Assembly: GCA_007922305.1 (NCBI GenBank)
Contig: ML677343.1
Span: 30,869,987 to 30,933,986 of the forward strand
From: Dermatemys mawii
Lineage: Eukaryota; Chordata; Testudines; Dermatemydidae
Length of the DNA: 64,000 bases
Direction of reading: 5' to 3'
Under the pieces are notes generated by a model. It ran no database searches and was not told the DNA's origin. It saw nothing but the letters and a program-made list of their open reading frames with translations. Shown one piece after another: positions 47,826 through 57,715 of the stretch (the stretch's first letter is position 1; every line of letters starts with the position of its first letter). Both the position numbers and the translations under genes were made by a program.

Positions 47826-48945
47826 GCTATGGCTGGTTGAAAACTCACTGTCAACTGTCTTTTCAGTGGAGATTTGTGTTTGATGAAATACAAGGTTTTG
47901 TGAAAACTGCTTTTCATGGACAATTTCGATTTTTTGATCTTTTGGTGCTTTTTCTGGCCAAAAACCAAAAAATATTTGATTCAAAAGTGCTGCCTTGGTG
48001 CCTCATGGGAGCTGTAGTGTGTGTGCCTGGTGCCCCTAATCTTTTTTATGGGCTAGATTCCCCAGCCAGATTACATCTCCCATGGTGCACCATGGGCAAG
48101 GACTCCATATTGGCTCAAGAGACAAGACCACGGGAGATGTAGTCCAGCTAGAGAGCTCAGCCTATAGCGAATAGGATCCTGAGTAGAGCTGAATGGTTTT
48201 TTTTTTAAGTGGTAGCTGTGTTAGTCTGTATCAGCAAAAAGAATGAGGAGTACTTGTGGCACCTTAGAGACTAACAAATTTATCTGGGCATAAGCTTTCG
48301 TGGAGAGACTAACAAATTTATTTGGGCATAAGCTTTTTTTTCTCCTTCTGATAATAGCCTACCTTAATTGATTTGTCTCAGAGTTGGTATGGCAACCCTC
48401 ATCTTTTATATATATCTTCCTTCTGTATTTTCCACTCCATGCATCTGATAAAGTGGGTTTTAGCCCGTGAAAGCTTATGTCCAAATAAATTTGTTAGTCT
48501 AAGGTGCCACAGGTAATCCTCGTTCTTTTTTTTATTTTTATTTTTTTTAAGAGGCTTAACTCACCCCCAACCCTGCAAAAAAACCCTAAATGAAACAAAA
48601 CGAAAATTGGGAAAAACTTCTTTTTGGCCCAGTGTTTTCTTTTGTTTGACCCAAAACAACTTTCTTTTTTCCCACCCCTAGCTGAAACGATTTGGCAAAT
48701 TCAACCCAAATTCAAGCAAAAACTACCTGTGAGCAAAACTGCATTTTTTGATTAAATAAATTTGTCCAAAAAACTTCCCCTAGCTATAGTTGTGCCAACC
48801 CTCCGCCCTCGCCAAGCTACAACTCCCATGAAGCACCATTGTGGCATTTCCAAATGAAACTTTGGCTTTTCCACTAAAAGTTTTCCGCTGACAACCTTTT
48901 GCCCAAAAGTCAAAGTTTTCCACAGAAAACACCTGTTTTCTAACT
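47826..48945. repeat. AT-rich inverted-repeat element, split by another repeat
   Basis: The left end 'tatggctggttgaaaactca' resembles the reverse complement of the right end of the 59990-60376 copy ('gagggctggtcgaaaatttt'). Inside, 'gattacatctcccatggtgc' pairs with 'cacgggagatgtagtccagc', and 'gccaagctacaactcccatg' recurs near 48810. Positions 48209-48533 are a separate insertion. Boundaries approximate. Confidence 0.5.
48209..48533. repeat. turtle-type dispersed repeat, two copies in opposite orientation
   Basis: The first copy (sense) reads 'gtggtagctgtgttagtctg', 'gaggagtacttgtggcacct', 'aacaaatttatctgggcata' and 'agctttcgtgg'. A 38-bp block (48266-48303) is repeated at 48304-48337. The second copy is antisense and ends 'cccgtgaaagcttatgtcca', 'aataaatttgttagtctaag' and 'gtgccacaggtaatcctcgt'. 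I recall this repeat from turtle sequence; its class was not assigned. Confidence 0.75.
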
Positions 48946-49540
48946 AGTGACTGCAGGGGATAATTCTGCTCCAGCTGAGGTGACCCATGAGTTCTGATTC
49001 GGAGATGCAGGAGTTTGGGTCAGGTTTGTGCATGAGTGTTCCTGCTCAGAATGCTCCTGAGCCCGTTGATTGTCTGTTTCCCAACTCAGCATCAGCCCAT
49101 CTGTTTTAGGAGTAGCAAGCACTGAATGGCTCCTGGAGAGGCTGACCGTGCCTAGCTTTTCCAGGCACGCTGAAGGCCCTTGGCATGGAATTGCTCAGCA
49201 TTTCAAAGGATCGAGTTCTTAGTGCACATTTAATACCCAATATTTTCAGTGAGACTAATTCCTTTGCAAACAACTGCCAGAGCAAAACCCTGACTGAGGG
49301 TTACAGTAGGGACTGTCTAAGGGAGAGAGGTTCCTATTAAAGTGTGGCTTTTGTAGCTCCAAATAGGGCTGATCTGTTGGCCATGCGAGGTCCCTCTTGC
49401 AGAAACAGGTTCAAGAGCAGGGCACTGGACAGTAGCAGGGCTGGTGCCTAGACCAGAAGAAAAGTTCTATGTTTAGCTAGGTAACTAGTCGGGGTTGGGG
49501 GAGAGGAGTTCTGAGCTAGGACGGCAGTGATCATTGCTAC
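48946..49540. other. JPH3: unassigned intron sequence
   Basis: No feature recognised. Confidence 0.4.
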
Positions 49541-49663
49541 TAGGGGGACCAGACAACAAATGTGAAAAATCAGGACAGGGGTGGGCGGTAATAGGAGCCT
49601 ATATAAGAAAAAGACCCCAAAATCAGGACTGTCCCTATAAAATTGGGACATCTGGTCACCCTA
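49541..49663. mobile_element. short hAT-like MITE (123 bp) next to exon 3
   Basis: The left end TAGGGGGACCAGACA and the reverse complement of the right end (TAGGGTGACCAGATG) form the terminal inverted repeat. Flanks ATTGCTAC (49533-49540) and ATTGCTAT (49664-49671) are an 8-bp target duplication with one mismatch. The interior ('aatcaggacaggggtgggcg', 'ctatataagaaaaagacccc', 'aaaatcaggactgtccctat') is a familiar turtle MITE. It lies 91 bp before exon 3. Confidence 0.82.
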
Positions 49664-49710
49664 ATTGCTATTGCTGCAGCTCTTTGAATGATGCCTCTTT
49701 CCTACTTGAG

Positions 49711-49754
49711 TAACTGAGGTACCTAATTAGTTTTTGTCTCTCATTCGCTTGCAG
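49711..49754 (+). other. JPH3: JPH3 exon 3 splice acceptor
   Basis: Pyrimidine tract 'tttttgtctctcattcgctt' then gcag. 'acctaat' places a likely branch adenine at 49726, 29 nt before the exon. Confidence 0.85.
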
Positions 49755-49879
49755 GACTTCCCACTCCAGGGCTAAAGCAGATGCGGCTGTAACAGCAGCG
49801 CAGAAAGCTCAGGAGGAAGCTCGGATTGCCAGGATCACTGCCAAAGAGTTTTCACCTTCCTTCCAACACAGGGAAAATG
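49755..49879 (+). CDS. JPH3: junctophilin-3, short internal coding exon (exon 3)
   Basis: 125 nt: one base that completes the Arg codon split with exon 2, 41 full codons, and one base of the next Gly codon. The product reads TSHSRAKADAAVTAAQKAQE, then EARIARITAKEFSPSFQHRE and N. This is the rest of the alanine- and charge-rich helical segment of junctophilins, thought to span the gap between the plasma membrane and the ER (family knowledge). The phase matches both neighbours, and the wording (SPSFQHREN) fits JPH3. The exon is too short to show up as an open frame by itself. The donor gtcagt is non-consensus at +3 (C). The exon is isolated, 46 kb from exon 2 and 13 kb from exon 4. Confidence 0.95.
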
Positions 49880-50307
49880 GTCAGTCTGCGCTGCCGAGCC
49901 GGCCAGCCTCCCAGGATGACTTCATTGTGTGTGTGCGCGCATGTGTTGAATGGTACAATGCATAGGGGCACTGTGGGGCTTCTTGGGGGCAGCGTGGCCC
50001 AGAGCTACAGGGGGGCAAAGAGGAATATGCCCCCACCCCAATAATCTTCAAGGGCCTCCAAACTAGCCAAAATACGTACAAAGTTAGTCAGCATTAAGTA
50101 GTAGAAATGATGGTGACAAAATACTGACACACTAGCCAAATTTTACTTTTTAAAAACAGTTATAATGCAAGATTTTTCAGGGGTCTAACTAGTCCCACTG
50201 ACTCCTGGAAGGCTGGTTGTTTTTTAAATTACAACATCCAGGGACCCAAAATACCCACTTGCCCCCACAAACTGGGATGCTAGAACCAGCCCTGCACCTG
50301 GGTCTAT

Positions 50308-50602
50308 GGCCTGGTCTAGACTAGCGGAGAGGGTTGACCTCAGATACGCAACTTCAGCTACGTAAATACTGTAGCTGAAGTCGACGCATCTTAGGTCGAC
50401 TTACCTGCCGTCCTCACGGCGGCAGCGGTCGATAGCAGGCTCCCCCGTCAACTCTGCCTTGCGCCTTTTGGCGAGCTGGAGTTCCGGAGTCGATGGGAGT
50501 GCCTCTGGAGATCGATTTATCGTGTCCTGATGAGACATGATAAATCGATCCCCAATAGATCGATCTCTATGCATCGATCCAGCCCGTAGTGTAGACAAGG
50601 CC
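50308..50602. repeat. MITE with two internal hairpins (295 bp)
   Basis: The left end GGCCTGGTCTAGACTA and the reverse complement of the right end (GGCCTTGTCTACACTA) are terminal inverted repeats. Hairpin 1: 50337-50362 pairs with 50371-50398 around 'acttcagctac/gtagctgaagt'. Hairpin 2: 'gatcgatttatcgtgtc' (50510-50526) pairs with 'gacatgataaatcgatc' (50534-50550), 16 of 17 bases by Watson-Crick pairing and the last as G:U. Non-coding. Confidence 0.85.
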
Positions 50603-53600
50603 TCAATCAATTATTGATCTTACTCCCATGGTCCTGTTTCAGCAGTGAGTTCTCCTTGAACCTGACCTGCCTCTTTGGGCTCTCCAAAATATTGTTCCAC
50701 CCAACCCTGCTCAGCTCAGATTGTGATCCAATGTGAGGATTGCATAGAACAGATACAGCTTTTTCCCAGGTTTCAAAACCATTAGACATGTGCAGCACCC
50801 AGCTCTAGGGCTGTCTGCTGCTCCCAGCCCTGTGGGAGTCGCCCAGTCAAAGCAGGCTCTAAATGATAAAGCCATAGAGAAACAGATCAACTAGGAAAAC
50901 CCACCCATGGACTTAGACTTCGCCCCCTTCCCCATCGTTGATGCATGAATCTCAATGCTCTTGTGAGGACGCAGCTGTTCTCCACCTGCATTCAGTAGAA
51001 TGCCACTTGTGTTACCAATTCACAATTTTATCATGAGTCTTGCAATAATTTTACTTAAAACCACAGCTCCTGGAGTCATATGATTATATGAAAATCGCAA
51101 CTTTCATTACAAAAAGTTTCTAGACCAACATTTATTTTTTATTTAATATTTTAAAATCTTATGATTTTTAAGCCAATCTCATGTTTCTGGGACATGACAG
51201 GTCTTAAGCTAGACAGGGCTATATTGGCCACAAAAGTTCCCAAGGCAGCTCATTCCCTTCAAGTGTGTGTGCATGAGCACCAGAGAGTAGGAGGGGAACA
51301 GGTATAAGTGGGGGTAGTTGGGAAGATCTAAGACTAAACTGCATTAATTAACATATGTGAATGGTATTATTCAAAAATTTTAGCAGACTGCACTCTCATT
51401 AGAAGGCTGCTACCGCCCATTTTTCTCAAGCTCTTCAATTGGAGGTTACTCATCCATCCTAACTGCTTCAGTGTCTGTTGTGAATGACTCATTACGTTGG
51501 TGCTAGTCACCCTGAGACAGTGTCCCAGTGTGGCATTAAGGGGTTGTGTCATCTTTAGGACAATATGTTCCATCCACTTGTTGTAGTCAAAGCTCCATGG
51601 TGCTTTTCATAAGTGTTGGGACGGCTAGTTGTGTCCTAGCCAAATTCAAATTTGAGGGACCTATGTTTTCCTATGTTCTCACATTGTTTCAGCTGGACAT
51701 AAGACTCATTTTCACTTTCCATCAGGTATTGGTGCTGCGAGCTGCAGAACAGCTTACCTGTGCCACCCAAGTGGTGGCCGCATTTCACTGGTGCCTGACA
51801 CGATTCTCATTTAGAAGGAGAAAGCTCAATTCATCTCTTGTGTGACTCCACTGACTTTGTAGAGTTACAGTGGGAGTGTTTTATTGTCCACAACAGGTAA
51901 AATTTGCAACTCCTTTGGCATGCTTAGGCCTGAGCTACACTATATAAACGTAGGATATTATCTTTGTTATCATACTAGTAACAATCAACAGCCACCGTCC
52001 CTTTCTGCAGGGAAACCGCACTGATGAGCCCTCCTTGAGATCATATGTTTGGCTACCTTAGATAGTCCCAGGAAGCCTTGCCCTTTGCTATTATGCATCA
52101 ATCTATTAGAAGGACATTACATAAAACATTTCAGAGATTAGTGCATAGGAAAATCCTTGTATGGCAGGAAGATGGACTAGGGATGACCACAGAGGACTTT
52201 TCCAGCTGATGATGGAAATACATTCATAGACATGATGCTTGCTGGTTGAGGGCAGGGTAACAATGGAAATATTACATAACTCAAGGGTTATATAGACATA
52301 ACCATTAAGGTGCCCAAATCTGAGATTTCTCCATTGCTTTGGGGCTAAGCATTAGCTTAATGCACTCCTTATGAAAATTCTATAGAAATTCAGATAGGAC
52401 TTTAGGTCTCTAGAGAAATTTCTACAGAACCCCAAATGAATTTAAAGAGGCACTGTCAACTTAAATCACAGCGCTGCCTAAAAATGTTCCCACCTGCTAT
52501 TGTTAGTGCTGACCTCTCAAATGACCATAACCAAAAGAAATTAGTGACAGAAAACATTGTCTGTATTTTTAATGTGATCATGCTGGGCATTTGTACATAG
52601 CCCGTTTTTTTAGTCACTCTGTCACTTTCCCCTGTGGTTTCACACAGCAACAAGGGAGATGGAGACATTTTCAAAAGCAGGCAAATGGGGTTGTAAACCC
52701 ACAAAAGTTATCAGGGATCTGTGAGAGTGATTTTTACTACTTTTTTAAATAGATTTAATTCAGGTTGACTGTGTTCCTTTTATAGAGATAATAACTGTAG
52801 CCAATCCATATGGCAGGATGCAACAGGGTCACCACCGCCCAAGTCCCCTTTCCCCACCATGGCCTGGGGTGGCCTTTCAGCATCCCTGCCTCAGTTTTCC
52901 CACAATGACTTGGCCATCCAGCTAAGGCATTAACAAAAATCCACCCCTTCCAGGGTATCCAATTCCAAAAACAAAACACAAACTTTTTGCCCCAGTCTCC
53001 AGCAAGGCCCAGCTCCTCTTCCCTAGGGAGGCTGAATTCTCCTTCTCTAATCCAAGCACTCCTCTGATCACAATTTGGACTGAGTTTACATCCTGTCCTT
53101 TTCATCCTCCCCTCAGCCCTTTGGGGTTTCTCTCACATGCAACCCCTCCCAGGTTTTTCTGCCTGGAGTCCTCCACATACCTCCCTCTTCCTGGCTTGTG
53201 CTTGCCTCTGACCCTCTCACAATTATCTGCTCCTCTCTTTAGCCAGCTGGTCACTGCCGGGCTTCCTTTGAAGTCCCACCCTGCACAGGTGTAGCAGGGC
53301 AGGGCTAGCTGCAGAGGCCTCACTGACCTTAAAGGAGTAGGCCACCTGTTGGACAGGGATATAGTTCTCTACTAAATTCGTATGGAGGATTTAAACATTT
53401 TCAGAGTTCCCCATAAGAGGTCAGGAGAAATACACAGAGAGACCCACAGCCCACCCTTCCCTCTCCCCAGCCCCATTAAAATAACAATATAGGTTTAAAG
53501 CTTCACAAATCTATGCAGTATGATTAAAAAGAGTCTCTGGCCTTACCCTGCCCCTGTATGAGACTCCCATATTCCAGTGCGATTCCTTGTTTGGTGAGGT

Positions 53601-54644
53601 GATACCAGCAGGGTGGATAGTGGAGTGTCTTGTCAGAGTAGGTTAGTCTGGAACTGGAAAAGAAGGGGGAGAAAAGGACCTGTTTAGTGCCTTCTGTGCC
53701 ACATCTCATGTACTCTCGTGCAGCGAGGAGTATTCAGCTGGTGCCGCATCTTGGGGTGGGTGTCTGCTTTGCCTGGTTTCCACTGGGTGCAGCAAAGGGG
53801 AAAGGAGACTATAAGGGGGCCAGTTGTGGCTCCCTAAACCCAGGCAGTTCTATACCATCCATGGCCCAGGGGGGCTGCTGTAATATATACTAGCTGATGT
53901 TAACCCCTGGGAGCTGGGAATTGCTGAAGCACAGTGTGCTCTAACAACAGCCTTCTCCTGCCCCCTTCCCAAACCCAGCATGCCCCCTACACTAGGCACC
54001 ACAGAAAGGCAGGCACGAGACCCAGCTACTCTGGGGGAGGGAAGGGAATCCATGGTTGGAGAGATGGAGACAGTTTCTGACCAGAATGGCCCAGAGGGGA
54101 CGCAGAAGAACCTGACCCTAGAGGTGTACAGATTTTTTCCCCTCCAAGCATTGACTGGCTACTCTGAGACTCTACTTATGGTCTCCTCACCGTCACTGCT
54201 TTTCAAGTTCAAACGGTGTCTTTTCATGCTGTCAAGAAGCCACCCCTCCTCTTACCCCCACCCCCTCCAAAGGGTTAATCTTTCATATTTACTGAGCAGT
54301 GGGTTTTGCTCGGGTACATTTGTAGGATGGGGCTGGCATTCAGCATCTGCTCCTCACGTAAGTATAGCAGGTGTTGTATCATTCACTCCCCATTGTAGTT
54401 CCTTTGTTCTTACTGTGCACATTTGCCTCTGTCTGTCTTTGCCTTGAAACATTTCTGATAATTTTCCTCTGTCTTTCCAGGAACCTCCCGCACTACCCTA
54501 GGTTTACAAGATGTCAAGCCAGCATCCTTGACATCTGTACCCCTCTCTGTGTATCCATCCTGTTCATTCCATGCACTTCCAAATGGCAAGGAGCATGAAA
54601 TAACCCCCTAGTTTTTAACTACAGATGCCAATCTGCAGGTCTAA
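50603..54644. other. JPH3: mostly unassigned intron sequence (4 kb)
   Basis: 52165-52205 ('gatggactagggatgaccac') may be a CR1 tail remnant. 52790-53340 is C-rich and resembles the LTR-type sequence seen elsewhere in the window, without definable ends. No gene seen. Confidence 0.35.
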
Positions 54645-54860
54645 ATATGGAGATATACCTGTCTCGTAGAGCTGGAAAGACCTTAACAGGTCATTGAGTC
54701 CAGTCCCCTATCTACACTAGCAGGACCAAGTACTGTCCCCTGACATTTTTTTTTTTTTTTTTTTTTGGCCACAGATCCTTAAATGGCCCCCTTGAAGACT
54801 GAACTCACAAGCCTGGGTTTAGCAGGCCAATGCTCAAACCACTGAGCTATTCCTCCCCCC
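54645..54860 (-). mobile_element. tRNA-derived SINE with CR1-like 3' tail
   Basis: Read on -. It starts at 54860 with GGGGGGAGGAATAGCTCAGT, so a tRNA-like A box (ATAGCTCAGTGG) is followed by a degenerate B box (GTGAGTTCAGTC) about 35 nt on. The body 'gggggccatttaaggatctg' leads to a 22-nt A run (T at 54746-54767 on +). The 3' part 'gggactggactcaatgacct', 'gttaaggtctttccagctct' is shared with CR1 and it ends in 'aggtatatctcc'. This layout is that of the tortoise PolIII/SINE (CryI-type) of hidden-necked turtles, which is thought to be mobilised by CR1. Confidence 0.85.
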
Positions 54861-54979
54861 AATCTGTCTGTAATGAGCTCACATGAATGCCCCTGAATGT
54901 GAGAGGTGGAGTTTGAAATGTGGATCTAAATCTGAGCTGTCCCAAAATCAGTGTGTGTTTAGTTTTAGTCCATTGGTAA

Positions 54980-55195
54980 GATGGGTTCCAAATCTTGTGT
55001 CCCTTTCTATCCATCAGAGGAGTAAGGTTCTGGAACTTCTTTCCAACAGGTAGAATGGGGGCAAACAACCAAACTAGTTTTAAGATGGAGCTTGACACAT
55101 TCATGAGTGGGATCATATGAAAGAGTTGCCTGGGATAGCAGGGCTTTGATTGGAGGACCTAAGAGGTCCCTTCCAGTCTTATGTGCTGGGCTTAT
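54980..55195 (+). mobile_element. CR1 LINE 3' fragment
   Basis: 'gaggagtaaggttctggaac', 'ttctttccaacaggtaga' (ORF2 end), 'ttaagatggagcttgacaca', 'ttcatgagtgggatcatatg', 'cctgggatagcagggctttg' and 'gaggtcccttccagtcttat'. This is a CR1 subfamily different from the 23467 and 46372 copies. Confidence 0.8.
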
Positions 55196-56069
55196 GGGCC
55201 AGACCCACCCTGATACAAACACACTCATGCCTGCACCGTGAATATTTACCATGGTGTATTTCCCTTTGCTAGCCAGAGAGGGGCTTGCATTGTGGACAGA
55301 ACCACTTATAACGTAAGCAAGAAAACTCAGTAAAGGGATCATGCCTGTTCTGCGAGCAAATGCAGATCTGACTGAAATATCCCTCTGGGTTATCACTTCC
55401 TTTCAGAGTGGCAATTCAGATATCAGAAAGCTGAGCTTTTTAATGATCTTCCCACTCCCAGGGGCTTTTGCAACCCTGAGATATTCAGTATCTACATCTC
55501 CTATTGCCAAGAGACATCTCCTTTTTAACATTGCCTCTTGAAAAAAAAGACTTTTTAGGGAATATATTTTTTATTAGTTTCTCAGAGTGGGGGGAGAGAG
55601 TGTGAGCGTGTGTGTGTGTGTTTCCACTTTGAACACATTTAAAAACAAACACCCCAACCAAGACATTGTATGAAACCTGGAAGTGCCCGCTGAACAATTC
55701 AGGCAGATATAAAGCCAGGACTGGGCATCTCAGTCTGGCTACTTGTCTTACCTGTAACCTCTGGGTGTGAACTTGTCAGCATTCACAAGCTGAGCAGGGT
55801 CAGGTGTTGGATGGGAGTCCTCACCAGAAGGCCAGGTGCTGCAGGAGACGATGTTGGTAGGGTTCCTTGGCCCTGTAATATCGGAAAAAACGTGACATGG
55901 AAAGTCCCTTATGGGAGTGCTCATTAAAGAGCCTACTGCTCTTTTCAAAAGAGCAGGCAGGCAGTGCCCTGGCCTACTTCTCATTACATTCTTCACCTCC
56001 TGAAAAGTCCCCCTGCACTTCCAGAGGGACCTGGCATTCTACTCCACTTCCTGTCCTCCGTTTGTGTAA
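55196..56069. other. JPH3: unassigned intron sequence
   Basis: A short GT run at about 55607-55621. No other feature recognised. Confidence 0.45.
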
Positions 56070-56225
56070 TGTGGTATAACAAAGCCACTGTGAAACAGCT
56101 GCCACATTCTACCTCTGAGGTGGCTGCATTCCAGTGATGAGGTGATCCCTCTGTTTACAAAGGGCTTTCGGATCCTTTAGGGTAAAAGGTGCTACAGAAA
56201 CAGGTGATATTATTTGTTATTGTCT
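56070..56225 (+). repeat. MIR/L2-like 3' end
   Basis: 'ctgaggtggctgcattccag', 'aagggctttcggatcctt', 'ggtaaaaggtgctacagaaa' and 'gatattatttgttatt' follow the usual order. The same 'gaggtggctgcat' word is at 10212. Confidence 0.6.
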
Positions 56226-56641
56226 GAACTGAACTTTTTAAAATACAAAACAAAATAAATCTGTAAAAGGCTTCCCTCCCCTTTCTACAGCTAGCCTGAT
56301 TTCCTGTTCCTACATTTCCCCTCTTCTTTCCCTTAAAAGTCCAAAATCACTGTCACTTAACCCAACAGTAGAGCCCAACCTCGCTTTTTTTCAGGCACCC
56401 ATAGGAGTGTGGGGTCACAGCATCGGGGTGTGATGTAGGAACAGCTGTGGGGGCAGACTGAGGCACTGCAGAAGGCATCATTTTATTAAAAAGTGAATGC
56501 TGTGCTGGTCAAAGGTGCCAGGTGGACAGCCTTGTATGTATGTCCCATCATGATGGTACCTAAACACCTCCTAGATTTATCCTCCCGGCCCACTGTCAGG
56601 CAGGGAAATATTATTAACCCCTTTTAACCATGGAGAACTCA
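56226..56641. other. JPH3: unassigned intron sequence
   Basis: No feature recognised; 56560-56640 ('tattattaaccccttttaac') may be a MIR-like remnant. Confidence 0.4.
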
Positions 56642-57529
56642 GGCCAGGTCTATCCTTAAAATTTAGGTCAACGTAACTATGTGGCTCACAAGGATGGAAA
56701 ATCCACCCCCACTGGATGACATACCTCCGCCGATCTAACCCCCCAGCACAGACTCAGCTAGGTCCATGAAGGAATGCTTCTGTCAACTGTGACAAAGTTC
56801 CGAGTCTGTATTTGTGGGTCCTGCGCTTCCTGGCAGATTTAGGGGCCTCAGAAACTCATCTAGGCCCCAGAGTGACCTCCCTTTCTCAGTAAGTAATTAG
56901 GGAGGCAGAAACGGGGGAGCCTGGGCCCGCCCTCTACTCCAGACTCCAGCCCAGGGACCCTAATAGTATCAGCTAAGATGGCTGACCTTTTAGCCACAAA
57001 ACACAATACAATTCCCTGGGCTACTTCCCCACAGCAGTCTCCGCTTCTTCAAACTCCACTTCACCCTTACCTCAGGGCCTCCTTCCTTGCATATGATATG
57101 TTGTCTACCACTCAGTCTCACCAACAGCACAACTTCCTTCCACAGCTCCTGACATCCACACCCACCTGACTAACTGAGAGGGTTTTTAACTGGTTTCAGC
57201 CAGCCCCTGATTGGTATCAGGTGTCCCAATCAGGCTAGCTATTTCTGCTGCTTTCTAGAAGCTTCTTAATTGGTCCCAGGTGTCTTGATTGGCCTGGAGT
57301 AGCCTTTGTTTGGCTATCCAGGGAACAGGGACCTGCACATCCTGAGGCTGATATACCTGCCTTCCAGCACTCTCTTATACCCTTCTGGACTGACTCCGTC
57401 ACACAACCTAACTCCTCTTGTTCAGAAAGATGGAGTTCCTATGTGGACAGAAAAGCCCCTGCCATTAGTGGCAGCTGCATCTCCCTTGTGGGGGTTATGA
57501 TGGCACAGCTATGCTGGTATAGTCAAGCC
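56642..57529. repeat. MITE interrupted by a solo LTR
   Basis: Left part 56642-56787 starts GGCCAGGTCTATCC and includes 'ttaggtcaacgtaactatgt', 'ggaaaatccacccccactgg' and 'gcttctgtcaac'. After the LTR it resumes at 57408 with 'ctaactcctcttgttcagaa' and ends near 'ggtatagtcaagcc', whose reverse complement resembles the left end. Removing the LTR and one CAAC restores a continuous MITE. Confidence 0.65.
56788..57403 (+). mobile_element. solo LTR (616 bp) with CAAC target duplication
   Basis: Starts TGTGACAAAGTTCC and ends GACTCCGTCACA, so the ends are TG...CA with an inverted TGTGAC/GTCACA. It is flanked by CAAC at 56784-56787 and 57404-57407. C-rich in the middle. No coding remnant of a retrovirus or retrotransposon adjoins it, so only the LTR is left. 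Confidence 0.82.
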
Positions 57530-57547
57530 TTGATACACAGGGATCAA

Positions 57548-57625
57548 GGCCCAGATCCTCCAAGGTATTTAGGCTCTGAACTTTCATTGAAATCAAGAGC
57601 CTAGATATCTTGGAGGATCTGGGCC
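57548..57625. repeat. short inverted-repeat element
   Basis: 'ggcccagatcctccaaggta' and 'tatcttggaggatctgggcc' are reverse complements at 19 of 20 positions, around a 38-bp middle that also pairs in part ('aggctct/agagcct'). Confidence 0.8.
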
Positions 57626-57715
57626 TAAGTGACTTGCCCGAGGTCACACAGGAAGTCTGTGGCAGAGCCAGGAATTGAACCCAGGTATTCTGAGTCTCAG
57701 TCTGATCCCACTGTA
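57626..57715. repeat. MIR-like SINE core
   Basis: 'taagtgacttgcccgaggtc', 'acacaggaagtctgtggcag' and 'agccaggaattgaacccagg' are the MIR core region. It follows the inverted-repeat element without a gap. Confidence 0.75.

Larger units (their letters stand above)
3878..49754 (+). other. JPH3: JPH3 intron 2 (45.9 kb)
   Basis: Begins with gtaagg and ends with gcttgcag. The split Arg codon AG|G joins exon 2 to exon 3 and gives the family sequence AASRTSHSRAK. The intron holds repeats listed separately and no recognisable nested gene. Confidence 0.92.

Noticed and set aside
54800..54860. Functional tRNA gene on the minus strand
   Set aside because: The A box and degenerate B box are part of a SINE. 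The acceptor stem and anticodon arm do not form, and a CR1-like tail follows.
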